Below the pieces are notes generated by a model. That model was not told where the DNA came from. It worked only from the letters and a program-made list of their open reading frames with translations, and ran no database searches. From contig CM042010.1 of assembly GCA_023525715.1 (NCBI GenBank), forward strand, positions 86,058,116 to 86,122,115: 64,000 bases of DNA, in the 5' to 3' direction. This DNA comes from Cichorium intybus. Its lineage: Eukaryota > Streptophyta > Magnoliopsida > Asterales > Asteraceae. This document shows positions 1 to 14,068 of this stretch, one piece after another (the first letter of the stretch is position 1; the number at the start of each line of letters is the position of its first letter). The position numbers and the translations under genes are program-made.

Positions 1-165
1 GGGTCGTGTAATGGATTGATGAAGTTTATCGAAACTTACACGGGTCGTGTAAGTTGAGCACGGGTCGTGTAAGTAGTTGACAGAATCCTACACGGGTCGT
101 GTAGAAGGTTTGGGAAAGATGTACCGAAAGTTATACGGGCCATGTAACTTGGACACGGGCCGTGC
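1..165. repeat. Cluster of ACACGGGTCGTGT inverted-repeat motifs in L1
   Basis: Several copies of ACACGGGTCGTGT and close variants (for example ACACGGGCCGTGT) occur here. Each has 5-base inverted arms, ACACG and CGTGT, around a 3-base centre. The same cluster appears in L2 and L3. Confidence 0.8.
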
Positions 166-759
166 TGCGCCCAGGCCCCACCCCTTTTAATCGCGATTTT
201 CAGTCATTTCTTGGGATAACTCTGTAACAAATCCACTTCTAAACCGTAGAAACATTTCCCAAATCATTTTTGGACCAAATCAGAAGGCTAGAACTTGAAG
301 GATTGGAATAATTTTCGATATCCCGCTTATTGGAGGTAAGGTCTTCGATTCTAACCCTTTTGAATGGGTTCATTTGGTTGTTTTGAGTTGATTTCGAGTT
401 GTGGTGAAGAATCACCTGTGATTAGCTAAGAACTGAGTATAAAACTCTTGTTTTGATGTGTTGAGACACTTGTAATCACGAGTTTCATCTGTTGTAATCG
501 AGTTACAAGATTTGATGGTTGAAAAACAAGGTTTTCACCTCTACTTGGTATGTATGTGATTGTGTAGGTGCAGCAAAACCTTAAAGGATTGTTGTAGCTT
601 TGGTGGCGTTAACTAGGACTGTAAAGAACTTCAATACCAGGTGAGTAATCCGTACTATGTCTAAGATGATATGTATTGGTTGAACTCTTTTATATTTGAA
701 GTAGGTTTAGCATTTGAAATGGTAACCTAGAAGTTAGCTAAGTTACCCAAATGATATGT

Positions 760-976
760 TAACGGCCTCTATGGCTAGAAGATTGGATTTCGTATCCAAA
801 TGTTAACGGCCTTCGTGGCTAGGAGATTGGATTCCGTATCCAAAGTAAACGGCCTACATGGCTAGGAGATTGGATGTGATTTCCAAATAATAACGGCCCT
901 TGTGGCTAGGAGATTGGATGTAATATCCAACTAATAACGGCCCTCGTGGCTAGGAGATTGGATTGATATCCAAATG
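760..976. repeat. 44-bp minisatellite in L1, five units
   Basis: Five tandem units of about 44 bp, each starting TAACGGCC and containing TGGCTAGGAGATTGGAT followed by a TATCCAAA-like end. The same array occurs in L2 and L3. Confidence 0.85.
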
Positions 977-1318
977 TTGATTCAAACAGGGATGTACATT
1001 GTATTGAGTTTTAACAACTTAATTATATATTTACATGTTGAATTGTTTATATGATTACTCATTGAGCTTTATGGCTCATAGTACATGTTTGAAATGTCTC
1101 TGCAGGTGAACGTGACCCTGCTAAGGGTAAAGATATAGCTCATGGATGGTCTTGACGTTGTAGTAGCCCGGCTTTGAAGGAGTTTATTTTGACATGTACT
1201 CCTTGATACACTTGTACCCTTTTGTATAAACTTATACACCTAATCATATGTTTTGTATGTGTAAAAAGTGAAATTTTTTGGGTGTATTTGGTTTTAAAAA
1301 AAGTCGGATGTTACAAGT

Positions 1319-1330
1319 TGGTATCAGAGC
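1319..1330 (+). other. Primer binding site of gypsy G1 (initiator tRNA-Met type)
   Basis: TGGTATCAGAGC lies three bases after the LTR end. It is the usual plant LTR-retrotransposon site complementary to the 3' end of initiator tRNA-Met. Confidence 0.85.
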
Positions 1331-1466
1331 CATGGTTTAAGTGAACTCGGTGTTTGTAGAATAGATCCCTGGACTTAAACCTTCAAAAATAGTAGACATG
1401 TTGTGCAGTTGGTTGTATATAAGTTTGTTATTATATATAACCTAACAAATTGTTGAATTTTGAAGT

Positions 1467-3080
1467 ATGAGAAGTACTAGAAGTAATCCTACATGAGGAA
1501 ATTCGGGGCGTGGAACCTCGAGAGGTGGTCGGGCTCGTTCTCAAGGCTCGGTTGGAAGAGGTGCGAGTGGACCAGTAAATGAAAATCCACCAGATTTACG
1601 CACCATTGTAGCCAATATGGTACGTGAACTGTTACCTACTTTGATGAATGTACGTGATGAAAGTGCTGCAAAACAAGTTCATGATAGGCAGCCTGAAACC
1701 GAAAGTCAAGGTGAAAGCAGAGTTCGTATAGAGAAAGAAGTCCAAGGAGAAGGAAGTTCCGGGAAAAAGATTGAATGCACTTATAAAACCTTCCTTGGCT
1801 GTAAACCAAAAGAGTTCTCAGGAACAGATAATCCAATACATGTTATGGAGTGGTTGATGTATACAGAGAAAGTATTCCGAGTTAGTAAGTGTGCTGAAGG
1901 GGACAAGGTGGAGTTTGCCACAAATCAGTTGACTGGAAACGCGTTACATTGGTGGCAAGTACTTAGTAAATCATTGGGCCCCGACTTGGCACAATCTTTG
2001 TTATGGGAACAGTTCAAAACTAAATTCAATGAAGAATATTGTTTTGATGTGGCTGTAAAGCGTTTGGAAGAAGAGTTTTTATATTTGGAGCAAGGATCTC
2101 ATAAGGTGCAAGAATATACAATGAGCTTTCTTGAAAAAGCTAGATTTGCAGAGCACTAGATAAACACTGAGAAGAGAAAGATTGATAAATATGTGTTGGG
2201 ATTGAAAACCCGAATTCGAGAGATTGTACAACCGCTTCAGTTGTCTTCTTTCCGACAGGTGGTGGATAGAGCCACAGAAAGAGAGACGGAACTTCAAAGA
2301 CAAGAGGAAGAAAAGAAAGTAAGTGAAACGAAAATAAAGGCGGAGGAACAACCGTGGACGCCTCAGAAAAAGTCGCAACAAACGGGGTCCCATTTTAAAG
2401 GCAAAAATCCAAGAGAGGAAGCGAAATGGTGTGAGAAGTGCAGGAAAAAGCACTTTAGGAGTTGTCGAACCGACGTGTTATCGTCGGGATGTCGAAATTG
2501 TGGGAAGAGAGGACATATCGCTCGAGACTGTCTAGTTGATTGGAGGTGTTTCCAATGTGGGGCTATAGATCATATTCGCCCAAACTGTCCCCAGATAAAA
2601 GCTGGAGCACCTAGTGATAAACTCAGAGAGGAGCTGGGAGGAAAGAAAGAGGAGACAAAGAGTCGGGGAGGACCATTGGCATCGCGAGTATTCCAGATGA
2701 CTGTGGAAGAGGCACGTGAAAAGACTGATGTAGTTTCAGGTATATTCACTCTAAATTCAATTCCAGTATACGTAATATTTGATCCTGGAGCTATGCATTG
2801 TTTTGTGTCAACGTCTATGATGTCTGGTTTAAATAATCCCCTAACTCCTATGGATGAAAGCTTAGAAGTAGCAATGGCAGATGGTAGGTATGTTTGGGTG
2901 TCAGAAAATATTGAAGGTTGTCAGCTTAAGATCTACAGGACCACTTTCCCTATAGATCTGAAGCCGATGACTACCAAGGAGTTTGGAGTAATTGTGGGTA
3001 TGGATTGGTTAGAAACAAATTATGCTAACATGGATTGTAGAAACAAGAATATTACAGTTTTAACACTAGAAGGGGCATGA
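1467..3080 (+). pseudogene. gypsy G1 gag and protease, broken
   Basis: The gag frame appears to begin at ATG 1467 with an Arg/Gly-rich leader and is stopped by TGA at codon 10 (1494-1496). It runs on in the same frame through a Retrotrans_gag-type region (about 1780-2250) and two zinc knuckles near 2490-2590, CRNCGKRGHIARDC and CFQCGAIDHIRPNC. A pepsin-type protease region follows, with its catalytic triplet at 2781-2789. That triplet reads Asp-Pro-Gly instead of the usual Asp-Ser/Thr-Gly. Further in-frame stops are TAG at 2157-2159 and TGA at 3078-3080. G2 reads CAG and TGG at those two places, so both are C-to-T or G-to-A changes. The element cannot make its own Gag-protease as it stands. 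Confidence 0.85.
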
Positions 3081-5063
3081 ATTAAAATCCAGGGCGAACG
3101 ACCGCGTTTGAGAATGCCGGTTATTTTCTTTGCTCAATCCCGAAGTAGTGTCAGCAAAGGAGGGGTATCTTATTTAGCGTATGTGTCTTTTGCTAAATCG
3201 GATCAGGTGGGAAAAGAAAGTCTAAACATTGTAAACGAATTTCCAGACGTTTTTCCTGAAGAACTTCCCGGATTACCACCAGATCGACAAATTGAATTCG
3301 CAATTGAATTAGTTCCGGGAGCCGCTCCTGTTGCTCGGGCTCCTTATCGACTAGCACCTTCAGAAATGGAAGAGTTGAGAAAGCAATTGGAAGAACTTTT
3401 GGATCTGGGTTTCATTAAACCCAGTTCGTCACCGTGGGCAGCGCCTATTTTGTTTGTAAAGAAGAAAGACGGGTCGATGCGTATGTGTATCGACTACCGG
3501 GAATTGAATAAGATCACGGTGAAAAATAAATACCCGTTACCAAGAATCGATGACTTGTTCGATCAACTTCAGGGGCCGTCGTATTTTTCAAAAATTGATT
3601 TGAGGTCGGGGTATCATCAGTTGAAGATTCGAGAATCAGATATTCCGAAAACCGCATTCCGTACTCGTTATGGTCACTATGAGTTTTTGGTTATGCCTTT
3701 TGGGTTAACCAATGCTCCGGCAGCATTTATGGATCTTATATAGAGTATGTCGTCCGTTCCTTGATACTTTTGTAATTGTATTTATAGACGATATTTTGGT
3801 TTATTTTCGAAGCCAGGCTGAGCATGGTGTTCATTTACGCCAAATATTGGAATTACTTTGCCGAGAAAAGTTATACACGAAGTTTTCCAAGTGTGAATTC
3901 TGGCTAAGGGAAGTACAATTTCTGGGACATGTTATTAATAGTGAAGGCGTCAAAGTTGATCCAACAAAGATTGAAGCTGTGATGAAATGGGAACCGCCTC
4001 GGAGTCCGACAGAAATACGCAGTTTTCTTGGACTGGCGGGTTACTATAGAAGATTTGTAGAGAATTTCTCTTCGATTGCTGCCCCATTGACTAAGTTGAC
4101 CAAGAAGGGTGAAAATTTTGAATGGGCGGAAAGACAACAAACAGCTTTTCAGAAATTAAAGCAGGCCTTGTGTGAATCCCCGGTGTTAGCTTTACCACAA
4201 GATGGAGAAGACTACGTGGTTTATAGTTATGCTTCAGGGGTGGGCCTTGGGTGTGTGTTGATGCAGAAGGGTCGGGTAATTGTTTATGCATCCCGTCAAT
4301 TAAAAGAAGTCGAGAAGAAGTACCCGGTACATGATCTCGAATTAGCTGCAGTGATTTTGGCTTTGAAGCTTTGGAGACACTACTTGTACGGCGTAAAGTT
4401 TGTTAACTACACGGATCATAAAAGCTTGAAGTATTTGTTTGATCAGAAAGAATTAAACGTGAGGCAGCGAAGGTGGATGGATTTACTCAAAGACTTTGAC
4501 TTTGAAATATTGTACCATCCCGGCAAGGCTAATGTAGTTGCAGATCCCCTGAGTCGAAAAGGATATCCTTTGAAAATTACATCCGCGTGTATGGGTGTGG
4601 CGAGCCGACTACCCGAGTTGATTCATGTAGAGCAAGAAGAGGCGTGTAAGCCCGAGAATGTGAAAAGCGAAAGAATGGTTGGGTACATACAACATCTAAT
4701 TGAAAACTCTCAACGATTGAAAACTTTTAGAAATCGAGTTTGGGTACCCAAGCAAGGTGAGGCACGAAGTTTACTCTTAGAAGATTCACATTGTAGTAGA
4801 TATACAGTACACCCGGGTAGTACCAAGATGTACCGAACGCTGAAACCTTTGTATTGGTGGCCTGGAATGAAAAGAGACATTGGAAGATACGTAGAAAAGT
4901 GTTTGACTTGTTTACAAGTGAAGTCAAACCATCAGAAACCGTATGGCAAAATCCAACCGTTGCCAATTCCCGAGAAGAAATGGGATAATATTACAATGGA
5001 TTTTGTGACAAAACTTCCACGAACACCGCGTGGGTATGATACTGTTTGGGTGGTGGTTGATCG
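3081..5063 (+). pseudogene. gypsy G1 RT, RNase H and N-terminal integrase, broken
   Basis: This continues the polyprotein in the same frame. It contains the RT fingers and palm (from about 3240), then a 2-base deletion near 3740 relative to G2, which shifts the frame. The RT active site FIDD follows in the second frame near 3785. In RNase H the catalytic Asp expected in VYSDAS is Tyr (codon 4228-4230), and the conserved NVVADALSR motif reads VADPLSR. The integrase zinc-binding HHCC region lies at about 4790-4930 and the first catalytic Asp region (MDFVTKLP) at about 4995. The gene is cut at 5063 by C1 and resumes at 14069. Confidence 0.87.
5059..5063. repeat. Target site duplication of C1, left copy (GATCG)
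   Basis: GATCG directly precedes the C1 LTR and is repeated at 14064-14068. The uninterrupted sequence is seen in G2 near 29539. Confidence 0.9.
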
Positions 5064-5552
5064 TGTTAGTTCTATATGCCCAAGGATGATCATAAAATGA
5101 TATTACTAATAATACATGATCCTATAGGGTCACACCAACAACAAGTATGACACTAAATTGATCATTTATTGTGCTAAATTAGATTTATCATTAAATGATA
5201 CTGAACTTGCAATTTAATTTTGTAAGTTATTATTATTTAAGGTAAATAATAATAACTCCAAAATTAAGGGTTGATTTATAATTCATATGTGACGAATTAA
5301 CCATGTATAACAATTAAATTGTCTAAATTGTTAAATGATTTAATTATATTATGAGTAAACCTTTTATTTAATTTAAATGGTAAATTAAATAAAATATAAT
5401 ATGCATGTTGTAAATATATTTACATCATATACATAATACATGTTTAATTGGTTTATGTAAATGATTAATGGTTTAAATGTTATTCCATTAAACACAAGTA
5501 TGAAGGTTTATTATTTATAAACTTCCAAGTATAAGTTTATAAATAATACAAA

Positions 5553-5641
<89 letters not shown>

Positions 5642-6194
5642 ATATATTTATTTTCTACTCAAAATCTGGTCACTTTAAGCATGATGAGGAATATGTGGCA
5701 AGATGGGAAAAGCATGACATATTCTCTCTTCTCTCAAGAGTTGACCCAAGAAAGATGCATGCTTTAGCTTATTATATTTGCCACTTTCTCTCTTTATTGT
5801 GAGTGTATATGATTCGGCCATTTGAGGGTCTTTTGGGACTTTTATACTTGAAAGAAATCAGCCAAGAACACTCTCATATTCTCCCTTGAACTCTTGCAAA
5901 ATCGTTTTCAAGCATTAAGGGTAAAAGGTGTTCATCTTGCAAGTTTTAAAGACTAGCATCAGAGGTGATTTTACTTGTGGTGGTCTCAACTATAGAGGGA
6001 AGATAACTTGATTCCTAGCCATCACAAATCGTCCATAAGAAATGGGATAATAAACTTTTACTATGTTTGTTTTTCATTTTATCTCTACATGCATGTACCA
6101 TGATCCTCTTGAAATGGAATTCGTGTTCATCTTTTAAGCTTCCGTTGCAACTTCAAGTTTTTGAAACCTATGAAATGAACATGGATTTCCAACA
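5064..6194 (+). repeat. 5' LTR of C1
   Basis: Starts TGTTAG and ends TTCCAACA. It is 1131 bp, aligns with 12895-14063, and contains a long AT dinucleotide tract. Near 6040 it lacks a short segment present in the 3' LTR near 13890-13915. Confidence 0.92.
5554..5638. repeat. (AT)n microsatellite in C1 5' LTR
   Basis: An uninterrupted AT dinucleotide tract of about 85 bases. The equivalent tract in the C1 3' LTR (13386-13495) is about 110 bases, so the site is length-variable. Confidence 0.95.
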
Positions 6195-6196
6195 AT

Positions 6197-6208
6197 TGGT
6201 ATCAGAGC
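6197..6208 (+). other. Primer binding site of C1
   Basis: TGGTATCAGAGC lies two bases after the LTR end CA; tRNA-Met type. Confidence 0.88.
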
Positions 6209-8102
6209 CATAGCTATATTGCATGTTTAGATAATGAGTTTATTTGGATAAACTTGGTTTTTGGAAGCCATGAATGTTCATCTTCTTGAATGCAATGTTC
6301 ATGCATGGCTTCTTTGGCAACATGCAAGTATATATTCTATGATTTTATGTAACCAAATTATATTTATGATTGCATGCATTTGGTTACATAAATGTCGCCT
6401 TAGAAAAATAAAGTGTTGATTTTCTTATGATTTTATGTGATAAAATCGTGCATAAACAAGCCAAGGACCATGTGTTGCATGTTTTGTGTTTAAATTCAAT
6501 TTGGTTGTAATCTATTCTTTTATTCAAATGGTTTGTGATAATAATTAGTTATTTCCTTCTTTTATTCATTTTGTAAGTATTAGAATAGTTGTATTTTGTA
6601 TCTTTTATAAAATGTAATAAGTGAAGGAGATAAAGCCAAAGAAAGATTGCAACAAACAAGCTCAATTTTCCTGCTTTCCTGCTGTGCATTTCGGACCTAA
6701 TATGGGGCATGAAATAAATTCATATCTTGGTTTTTTGATTCTATACTTGTTAGTAACTTTAATATATAGTATATTCATTAAGTTTTGACAAGTATAAGCA
6801 TCAATATGACCAAGAATGAAGTGAAGAAAGCAACAAAATCACAAAAATTCCTTCCTGCTGCCCCATTCCTGTCGCAAGTTTTGGAGAGGTCAAAAGAAAT
6901 TCACAAGTCATGCCATGGTGTCAAGAAATGGTGGTTCAAGTGTCATTTGATGATATAAGAAGCTTGGCAAAATTATAGCCAAATCGAAGATCATTTGGTT
7001 GAGTTTTTGTCACACTTTTGTCCCTAGGTTTGGACTTGATATTTCATGTATGGCTCACATGAAATATCAAATTAGTTGGCTTGTGTTTATGCACCAATGC
7101 ATGCATGTGATGATTGAATGTTTTATTATTTCATGTTGTGGATGAAAATAAGATTTTGCATGCTTAACAACCTAGATAATTAAACATAATCATCAAGGAG
7201 TTTGTAATTTTCAAATTGACATTTAAAACATAAGATATGATATAATTGGTTTTATTAAAATGGTTTTTTGTTTTAAAATCTATAAAAGTCAAGATTTGAA
7301 AATTAATGAAATAAAATGGAGATTTTATGAATTCTTACAAACTCCAACCCTAAGTAATAAATGGTAATTATTTAGGATTAAAATTGGTCCTAATGTATGT
7401 GATCAAAATCAAACTTAATATTGGATATTAGTTGTAATCTTGACCACAAACTAAGAATTAACAAAATGGAGATTTTATAATTAAGGAACCAATTAACAAA
7501 ATAAGATTTAATGGTACCATGTTCATTGTATGCATGCAATCTACATGATACCATATGTTTTTCAAAATTAGAATTGTAATACATAGAAATTCCTTTCAAA
7601 ATACAAATCAATGCCGTCCCTCTTAAAAACACTCATGTATCACTTGTATATCCTTGTGGGATAAAGGTTACCTAACCACTTGGAGTTTTCTTGTGATACA
7701 AGAGGTAGCTTTGCAATATTGATGGGATAAAGGACACCTAACCATTAATAGTTGTCAAAACTACACGACTATTTAAGTGGGATGATTTGTTTGGAAATAT
7801 TTTGTGATAAAGGTCACCTAAGCATTAGAAATCCAAGGCATAGATGGGATCAAACATGCCAAACTTATAAATGTTATAATGGGATCCCATACCTCTAGAA
7901 ATTATATTTAGATATAATTGGTAAACCGTTACCTACCTTGTTGATTCGAATAGGCGAGATAAAGGATACCTAACCGCTTGCTCGTATTGCAACTTGGGTT
8001 CTAGACCTTAATTAATTAAAGTTTATGAAACAAGAAAGGGTATTAATTATTAAGGACTTAATATCATAAATTACTAAATTGAACCTTGCTAAAATTTTGT
8101 AG
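6209..8102 (+). other. Long untranslated leader of C1 with four repeated boxes
   Basis: About 1.9 kb with no supported gene. Four copies of a box near the consensus GATAAAGGNNACCTAANCNTT occur at about 7658, 7724, 7804 and 7955. The same boxes in the same order occur in C2. Each core, AGGNNACCT, is an inverted repeat. Short ORFs here are not conserved as proteins. Confidence 0.75.
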
Positions 8103-11100
8103 ATGGCACCAAACGCAACAAACCCGGCTCCAAACAAAACTTCACTACGGTCTCTCCTTGAGGGAGAAAAACTTAACCACACCAACTTCTTGGATTGGTA
8201 CCGTAGTGTGAGAATAGTTCTCAAACAAGAAAAGAAAGAATATGTTCTCAATGAACCACTTCCTGAAGAGCCCCCTGTCATTCCCAAGCCTGCACACGAT
8301 GCATGGATTAAAAAGATGGATGACTCCATTGATGCATCATGTCTTATGTTGGCCACCATGATTCCTGACCTTTAGAAGGACTTAGAGAATCATTCAGCCC
8401 ATGACATGATAAATCAATTGAAGGAAATGTTCCAACAACTTGCAAGAACGGAAAGGTTCGAAACTGTTCGGGCCTTCCATGCTTGTAAGATGGAGGATGG
8501 ACAGACGGTCAGCTATTATGTGCTCAAAATGAAGAGTCACATTGATCATTTGGCACGTCTTGGAGTTGTGATGCCTGAAGAGCTAGCAACGAATATGATC
8601 CTTAACTCCTTGACAAAGTCTTTTGATCCCTTTGTCATGAATTATAACATGAATGATTTAAACAAGACTATCCCGGAATTGCATGGGATGCTAATTACCG
8701 CGGAAAAGAATCTGCCCAAGAAAACCACTCAAGTTCTCATGATAAAGGAAGGTGGTACAAAGAGGACTAGACTCGACCACCCCACAAACTCCAAGGGCAA
8801 AGGGAAGGCAAAGGATGTCAAAGGAAAGGGCAAGAAAGTTGTCCAACCATCCCGACCACCCAAGAAGAAGGCAAAGGTAGCCAAAGAAGACGCGTGCTTC
8901 GAATGTGGCAAAGTTGGGCATTGGAAAAGAAACTGCCCTACTTACCTTGCGGAGTTGAAGAAGAAGAAGGCCAGGGAGGGCACTTCAGGTATCTATGTGA
9001 TAGACCTAGAGCTTTATAATTTATCTCGTAACACCTGGGTATTTGATACTGGTTGTGGAACTTACATTTGTAATATGTTACAGGGGTTCAAAAGGAGTAG
9101 GCGAACGAGGTAGTACTCCGTGTTGGAAACAGTGCAAGAGTTACGGTGGATTAAATAGGAAATTTTGATTTGTTACTACCAAATTGCTTGAATTTGACAT
9201 TAACGAATGTTTATTATGTTCCTAGCTTGACTAGGAATATTATTTCAGTTGCTAAATTGAGACAATGTGGTTTTAATCTTTGTTTTGTGAATGATGACAT
9301 TTGTGTTTCTAAAAACAATGTATTCTATTTCGAGGCTAGGCATTTGAATGGAATTTATGAAGTAAACCTTGATTGTAATACTAACCATAGCTCTATATAC
9401 CACACTTTCACCAAGAAACCCAAATGTGATTTGAGTCAAACCTATCTATGGCATTGTCGCCTTGGGCATATAAACAAGAAACGCATATCCCAACTTCAAA
9501 AGAGTGGACTTTTGAAGGCAAATGAGAATGACTCATTTGATATATGTGAATCTTGTTTACATGGCAAGATGACTAAAGCTCCTTTCTCGGGAACCAATGA
9601 GAGGGCGAAGGACTTGTTAGGAATCATACATACGGATGTATGTGGTCCTTTCAAGCCAATGACTAGATATGGTGAAAGATATTTCATCACCTTCACTGAT
9701 GACTTTAGTCGTTTTGGATATGTTTATTTAATTAAACATAAACATGAGGCGTTTGAAATGTTCAAAACGTTTCGAAGTGAAGTGGAAAATCAACTCAACA
9801 AAACAATTAAAGTTCTTCGTTCTGATAGAGGAGTTGAGTACTTAAGTACAAACTTCATGGATCATCTTAAGAATTGTGGAATTGTTTCACAACTCACTCC
9901 ACCTGGAACACCACAACATAATGGTGTATCTGAGAGGCGGAATCGAACACTATTGGATATGGTTCGATCCATGATGAGTAGAAGTACTCTACATTTATCA
10001 TTTTGGGGTTATGCTTTACAAACAGCCGCTCGTCTCCTAAGCATGGCACCTACTAAGACAGTAGATAAAACACCTTATGAGATATGGCATGGAAACGTTC
10101 CATCTTTATCCTATCTCAAGGTATGGGGTTGTGAAGCTTATGTTAGACAAGAAGCTTCAAACAAACTAGAACCCCGTTCAACTAAATGTATCTTTGTAGG
10201 GTATCCGAAACATTGTCTTGGATACTACTTCTACAATGCCATAGAGAATAAGATATCTATTTCTCGAAAAGCTGAATTCCTAGAAAACAAGTTTTTGACG
10301 GAAGAGGCTAGTGGGAGGTTTGTGGAACTTGAGGAACTTCAGGAACCACAGCCTGATACAAAAGAAATTGGATCTAGCATTCAACAAGAAATTGTTGAAC
10401 CTGAACAAACAGTTGATCAGGAACAACTTGTAACACAAGATGTTCGCAGATCTGGTAGGGTTCGATTTGAACCTGAAAGGTATGGTTACCTACTGATGGA
10501 AGAGGAATGTTATACGATAGATTCTGATGAACCTGTCAATTACCAGAGTGCAATGTCAGATCGTGAATCTGATAAATGGCTTGAAGCCATGAACACTGAG
10601 ATGCAATCCATGTACGATAACCAAGTATGGGACTTGGTTAATCTTCCCACCAATTGTAAGACCGTTGGAAACAAGTGGGTTTTCCAGAAGAAAACCGACG
10701 TGGATGGAAATGTTCACACTTTTAAGGCAAGACTTGTCGCTAAAGGATACTCACAAACTCATGGTATTGACTATGATGAGACCTTTTCACCAGTGGCAAT
10801 GATCAAGTCGATTAGGATACTTTTTGCCATAGCCGCATACTATGATTATGAGATATGGCAAATGGATGTCAAGACCGCTTTCCTCAATGGACACTTATTG
10901 GAAGATGTCTATATGGATCAACCTGAAGGTTTTGTCGATCCCAAGCATCCAAGCAAAGTGTGCAAGCTTAAAAGATGTATCTATGGATTGAAGCAAGCGT
11001 CTCGAACATGGAACATCCGCTTTGATGAAAAGATTACAAATTTTGGATACATTATAAATGAGGATGACTCCTGTGTTTACAAGAAAGCTAGTGGGAGCAT

Positions 11101-12100
11101 AGTCATATTCCTAGTATTGTATGTAGATGACATACTTCTATTTGGAAATGACATCCCAACATTAAAAGGTGTTAAAACTTTTCTTGAGAACTGTTTCTCA
11201 ATGAAGGACTTAGGAGAAGCTGCTTATGTATTAGGCATAAAGATCTATAGAGATAGATCTAAGAGACTTATTGGTCTAAGCCAAAGTGCATATATTGATA
11301 AAATCTTGAAAAGGTTCAAGATGCAAGACTCTAAAAGAGGATTCTTGCCAATACCACATGGCACCATCCTAAGTAAGTCTCAGTGCCCAAGCACTAGGAC
11401 TGAACTTGAAAGGATGAAACATGTCCCATATGCTTCGGCAATTGGGTCCATCATGTATGCAATGTTATGCACTAGGCCCGATGTCTCATGTGCCTTAAGC
11501 ATGACTAGTAGGTATCAACAGAACCCAGGTAAATCCCACTGGACTGCTGTAAAGAACATTCTTAAGTACTTGAGAAGAACTAAAGACATGTTCTTAGTTT
11601 ACGGTGGTTTGGAAGAAAGCTTTAAGGTAAAGGGTTACACTGACGCAAGCTTCCAAACAGATAGGGTCGATTCGAGATCTCAATCTGGGTATATCTTTAT
11701 TTTAAATGGAGGAGCCGTGTCTTGGAAGAGTTCCAAACAAGAAGTGATTGCACAATCCACTACAGAATCAGAATACGTTGCTGCTTCGGAAGCTGCTCAA
11801 GAAGCTGTCTGGATGAGAAAGTTCATTGAAGATCTAGGGGTTGTTCCTTCCATTCGGGACCCTATAGAAATCTTCTGTGATAATCTAGGTGCTATAGCTC
11901 AAGCAAAGGAACCTAGATCGCATCAAAAGACCAAACACATTCACCGAAGGTATAACTACATAAGGCATGAAGTTAAGAATGGTGAAATAAGTATTCACAA
12001 GGTTCATACAGACCAGAATTTGGCAGACCCATTCACGAAGCCTTTACCCCAAGCTAAGCATGAAAGTCATGCTAAGGGTATAGGACTTCGTTTTTTCTAA
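8103..12100 (+). pseudogene. C1 copia gag-pol polyprotein, broken
   Basis: Starts at ATG 8103, the same start as in C2. Gag is of the UBN2 type and ends with a Lys-rich stretch and one zinc knuckle, CFECGKVGHWKRNC, near 8890-8935. The protease motif is WVFDTGCG near 9035. Integrase has the HHCC region at about 9450-9570 and the Asp-Asp-Glu core at 9630-9940. RT has YVDD at 11120-11131, and copia RNase H ends the frame. Lesions are TAG at 8373-8375 (CAG in C2), a deletion of about 10 bases near 9105 that shifts the frame, and TAA at 9152-9154. From 9170 the frame is open for 976 codons. In the integrase core, RSDRGGEY has become RSDRGVEY. It would encode capsid and replication enzymes, but no complete polyprotein is possible now. 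Confidence 0.92.
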
Positions 12101-12894
12101 TGAATGGATTTGATTTGTGTTTAGTGTTTTATGAATATGAAACTATGTAAACAACAATAATTATGTGATATATGTGACGTGATGTTTCATTTATAATTTT
12201 GTGTTCTATATTAGCATGTTTAATCCTTGAATAATACAATTATTCTAAATGTCCATAGTCGATCATAGTTGTGGGAGCAACTATGAAGTAAGACTAATAT
12301 GAATTGGATTGGTTGACTTTTATGGGTAAAAGTAGCAAAAGGTTGCAACCAAATTCATAGGTACTTGTCAGTGAACAAGTATTCGACTTGACCCGCTTCA
12401 AGATCACTCCATGGATCATCATCATAAGTGATTCCTGAATAAAGTTATTATCATTGTATCCTTAGACCTGAGATGCATATTTGGGACTCAAGTGTAGGGA
12501 ATGCTATGCTTTGATATGGTTCACCGTTGTTCTTGAAACATAGACAACCATAAAGGCCATACTCATGTATAGTACTAACTATATAAGGGGCGTATGTAGT
12601 CAAGACGGGATTTGTTCCTCTTATGTGTTGAGAGTTAGACATCTAAGGCGCATGATTAAAAGTTGAATATAAAATGAGAATGATTAAGATCCATGTCTCA
12701 TGTTCAACATGATGTATGTGACAAAGGGATAATTGATAGATAACCTTGTACATCAATTAGAGCCTCGTCGTTTCTGAAGAATTGGATGTTGTGGAATGGC
12801 ATTAAGTCATGTGTTATTGGGAACAGTGAAGTGTTGCTAGACGTCTATCACTGTCGATGTCATTCTATGATGCAACCTTGTGCAAGTGGGAGAT
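12101..12894 (+). other. C1 3' untranslated region and polypurine tract
   Basis: About 0.8 kb between the pol stop and the 3' LTR. It is closely conserved in C2 (22876-23654) but has no supported ORF. It ends in the polypurine tract GCAAGTGGGAGAT (12882-12894), which primes plus-strand DNA synthesis. Confidence 0.8.
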
Positions 12895-14063
<1,169 letters not shown>

Positions 14064-14068
14064 GATCG
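14064..14068. repeat. Target site duplication of C1, right copy (GATCG)
   Basis: Second copy of GATCG, after which the G1 integrase reading frame resumes. Confidence 0.9.

Larger units (their letters stand above)
1..1315 (+). repeat. LTR L1 (5' LTR of gypsy G1), left-truncated by the window
   Basis: Matches L2 and L3 along its length and ends TTACA just before the primer site. Position 1 corresponds to about 31004 in L3, so roughly 450 bp of the LTR lie off the left edge. It carries a hairpin-motif cluster, an intron-like donor and acceptor (GT at 641, AG at 1104-1105) and a 44-bp minisatellite. Compared with L3 it lacks one repeat unit of about 20 bp in the hairpin cluster. Confidence 0.88.

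Noticed and set aside
760..976. CRISPR-like array
   Set aside because: Units are contiguous with no unique spacers, lie inside a retrotransposon LTR and recur in all three LTRs: a minisatellite.
1319..1330. tRNA gene fragments at the TGGTATCAGAGC sites
   Set aside because: These are 12-base primer sites next to LTR ends; no cloverleaf sequence is present.
5552..5767. ORF of repeated Ile-Tyr codons in the C1 LTR (similar ones on the minus strand at 16054-16242 and 23886-24092)
   Set aside because: It is only the AT dinucleotide tract read as codons.
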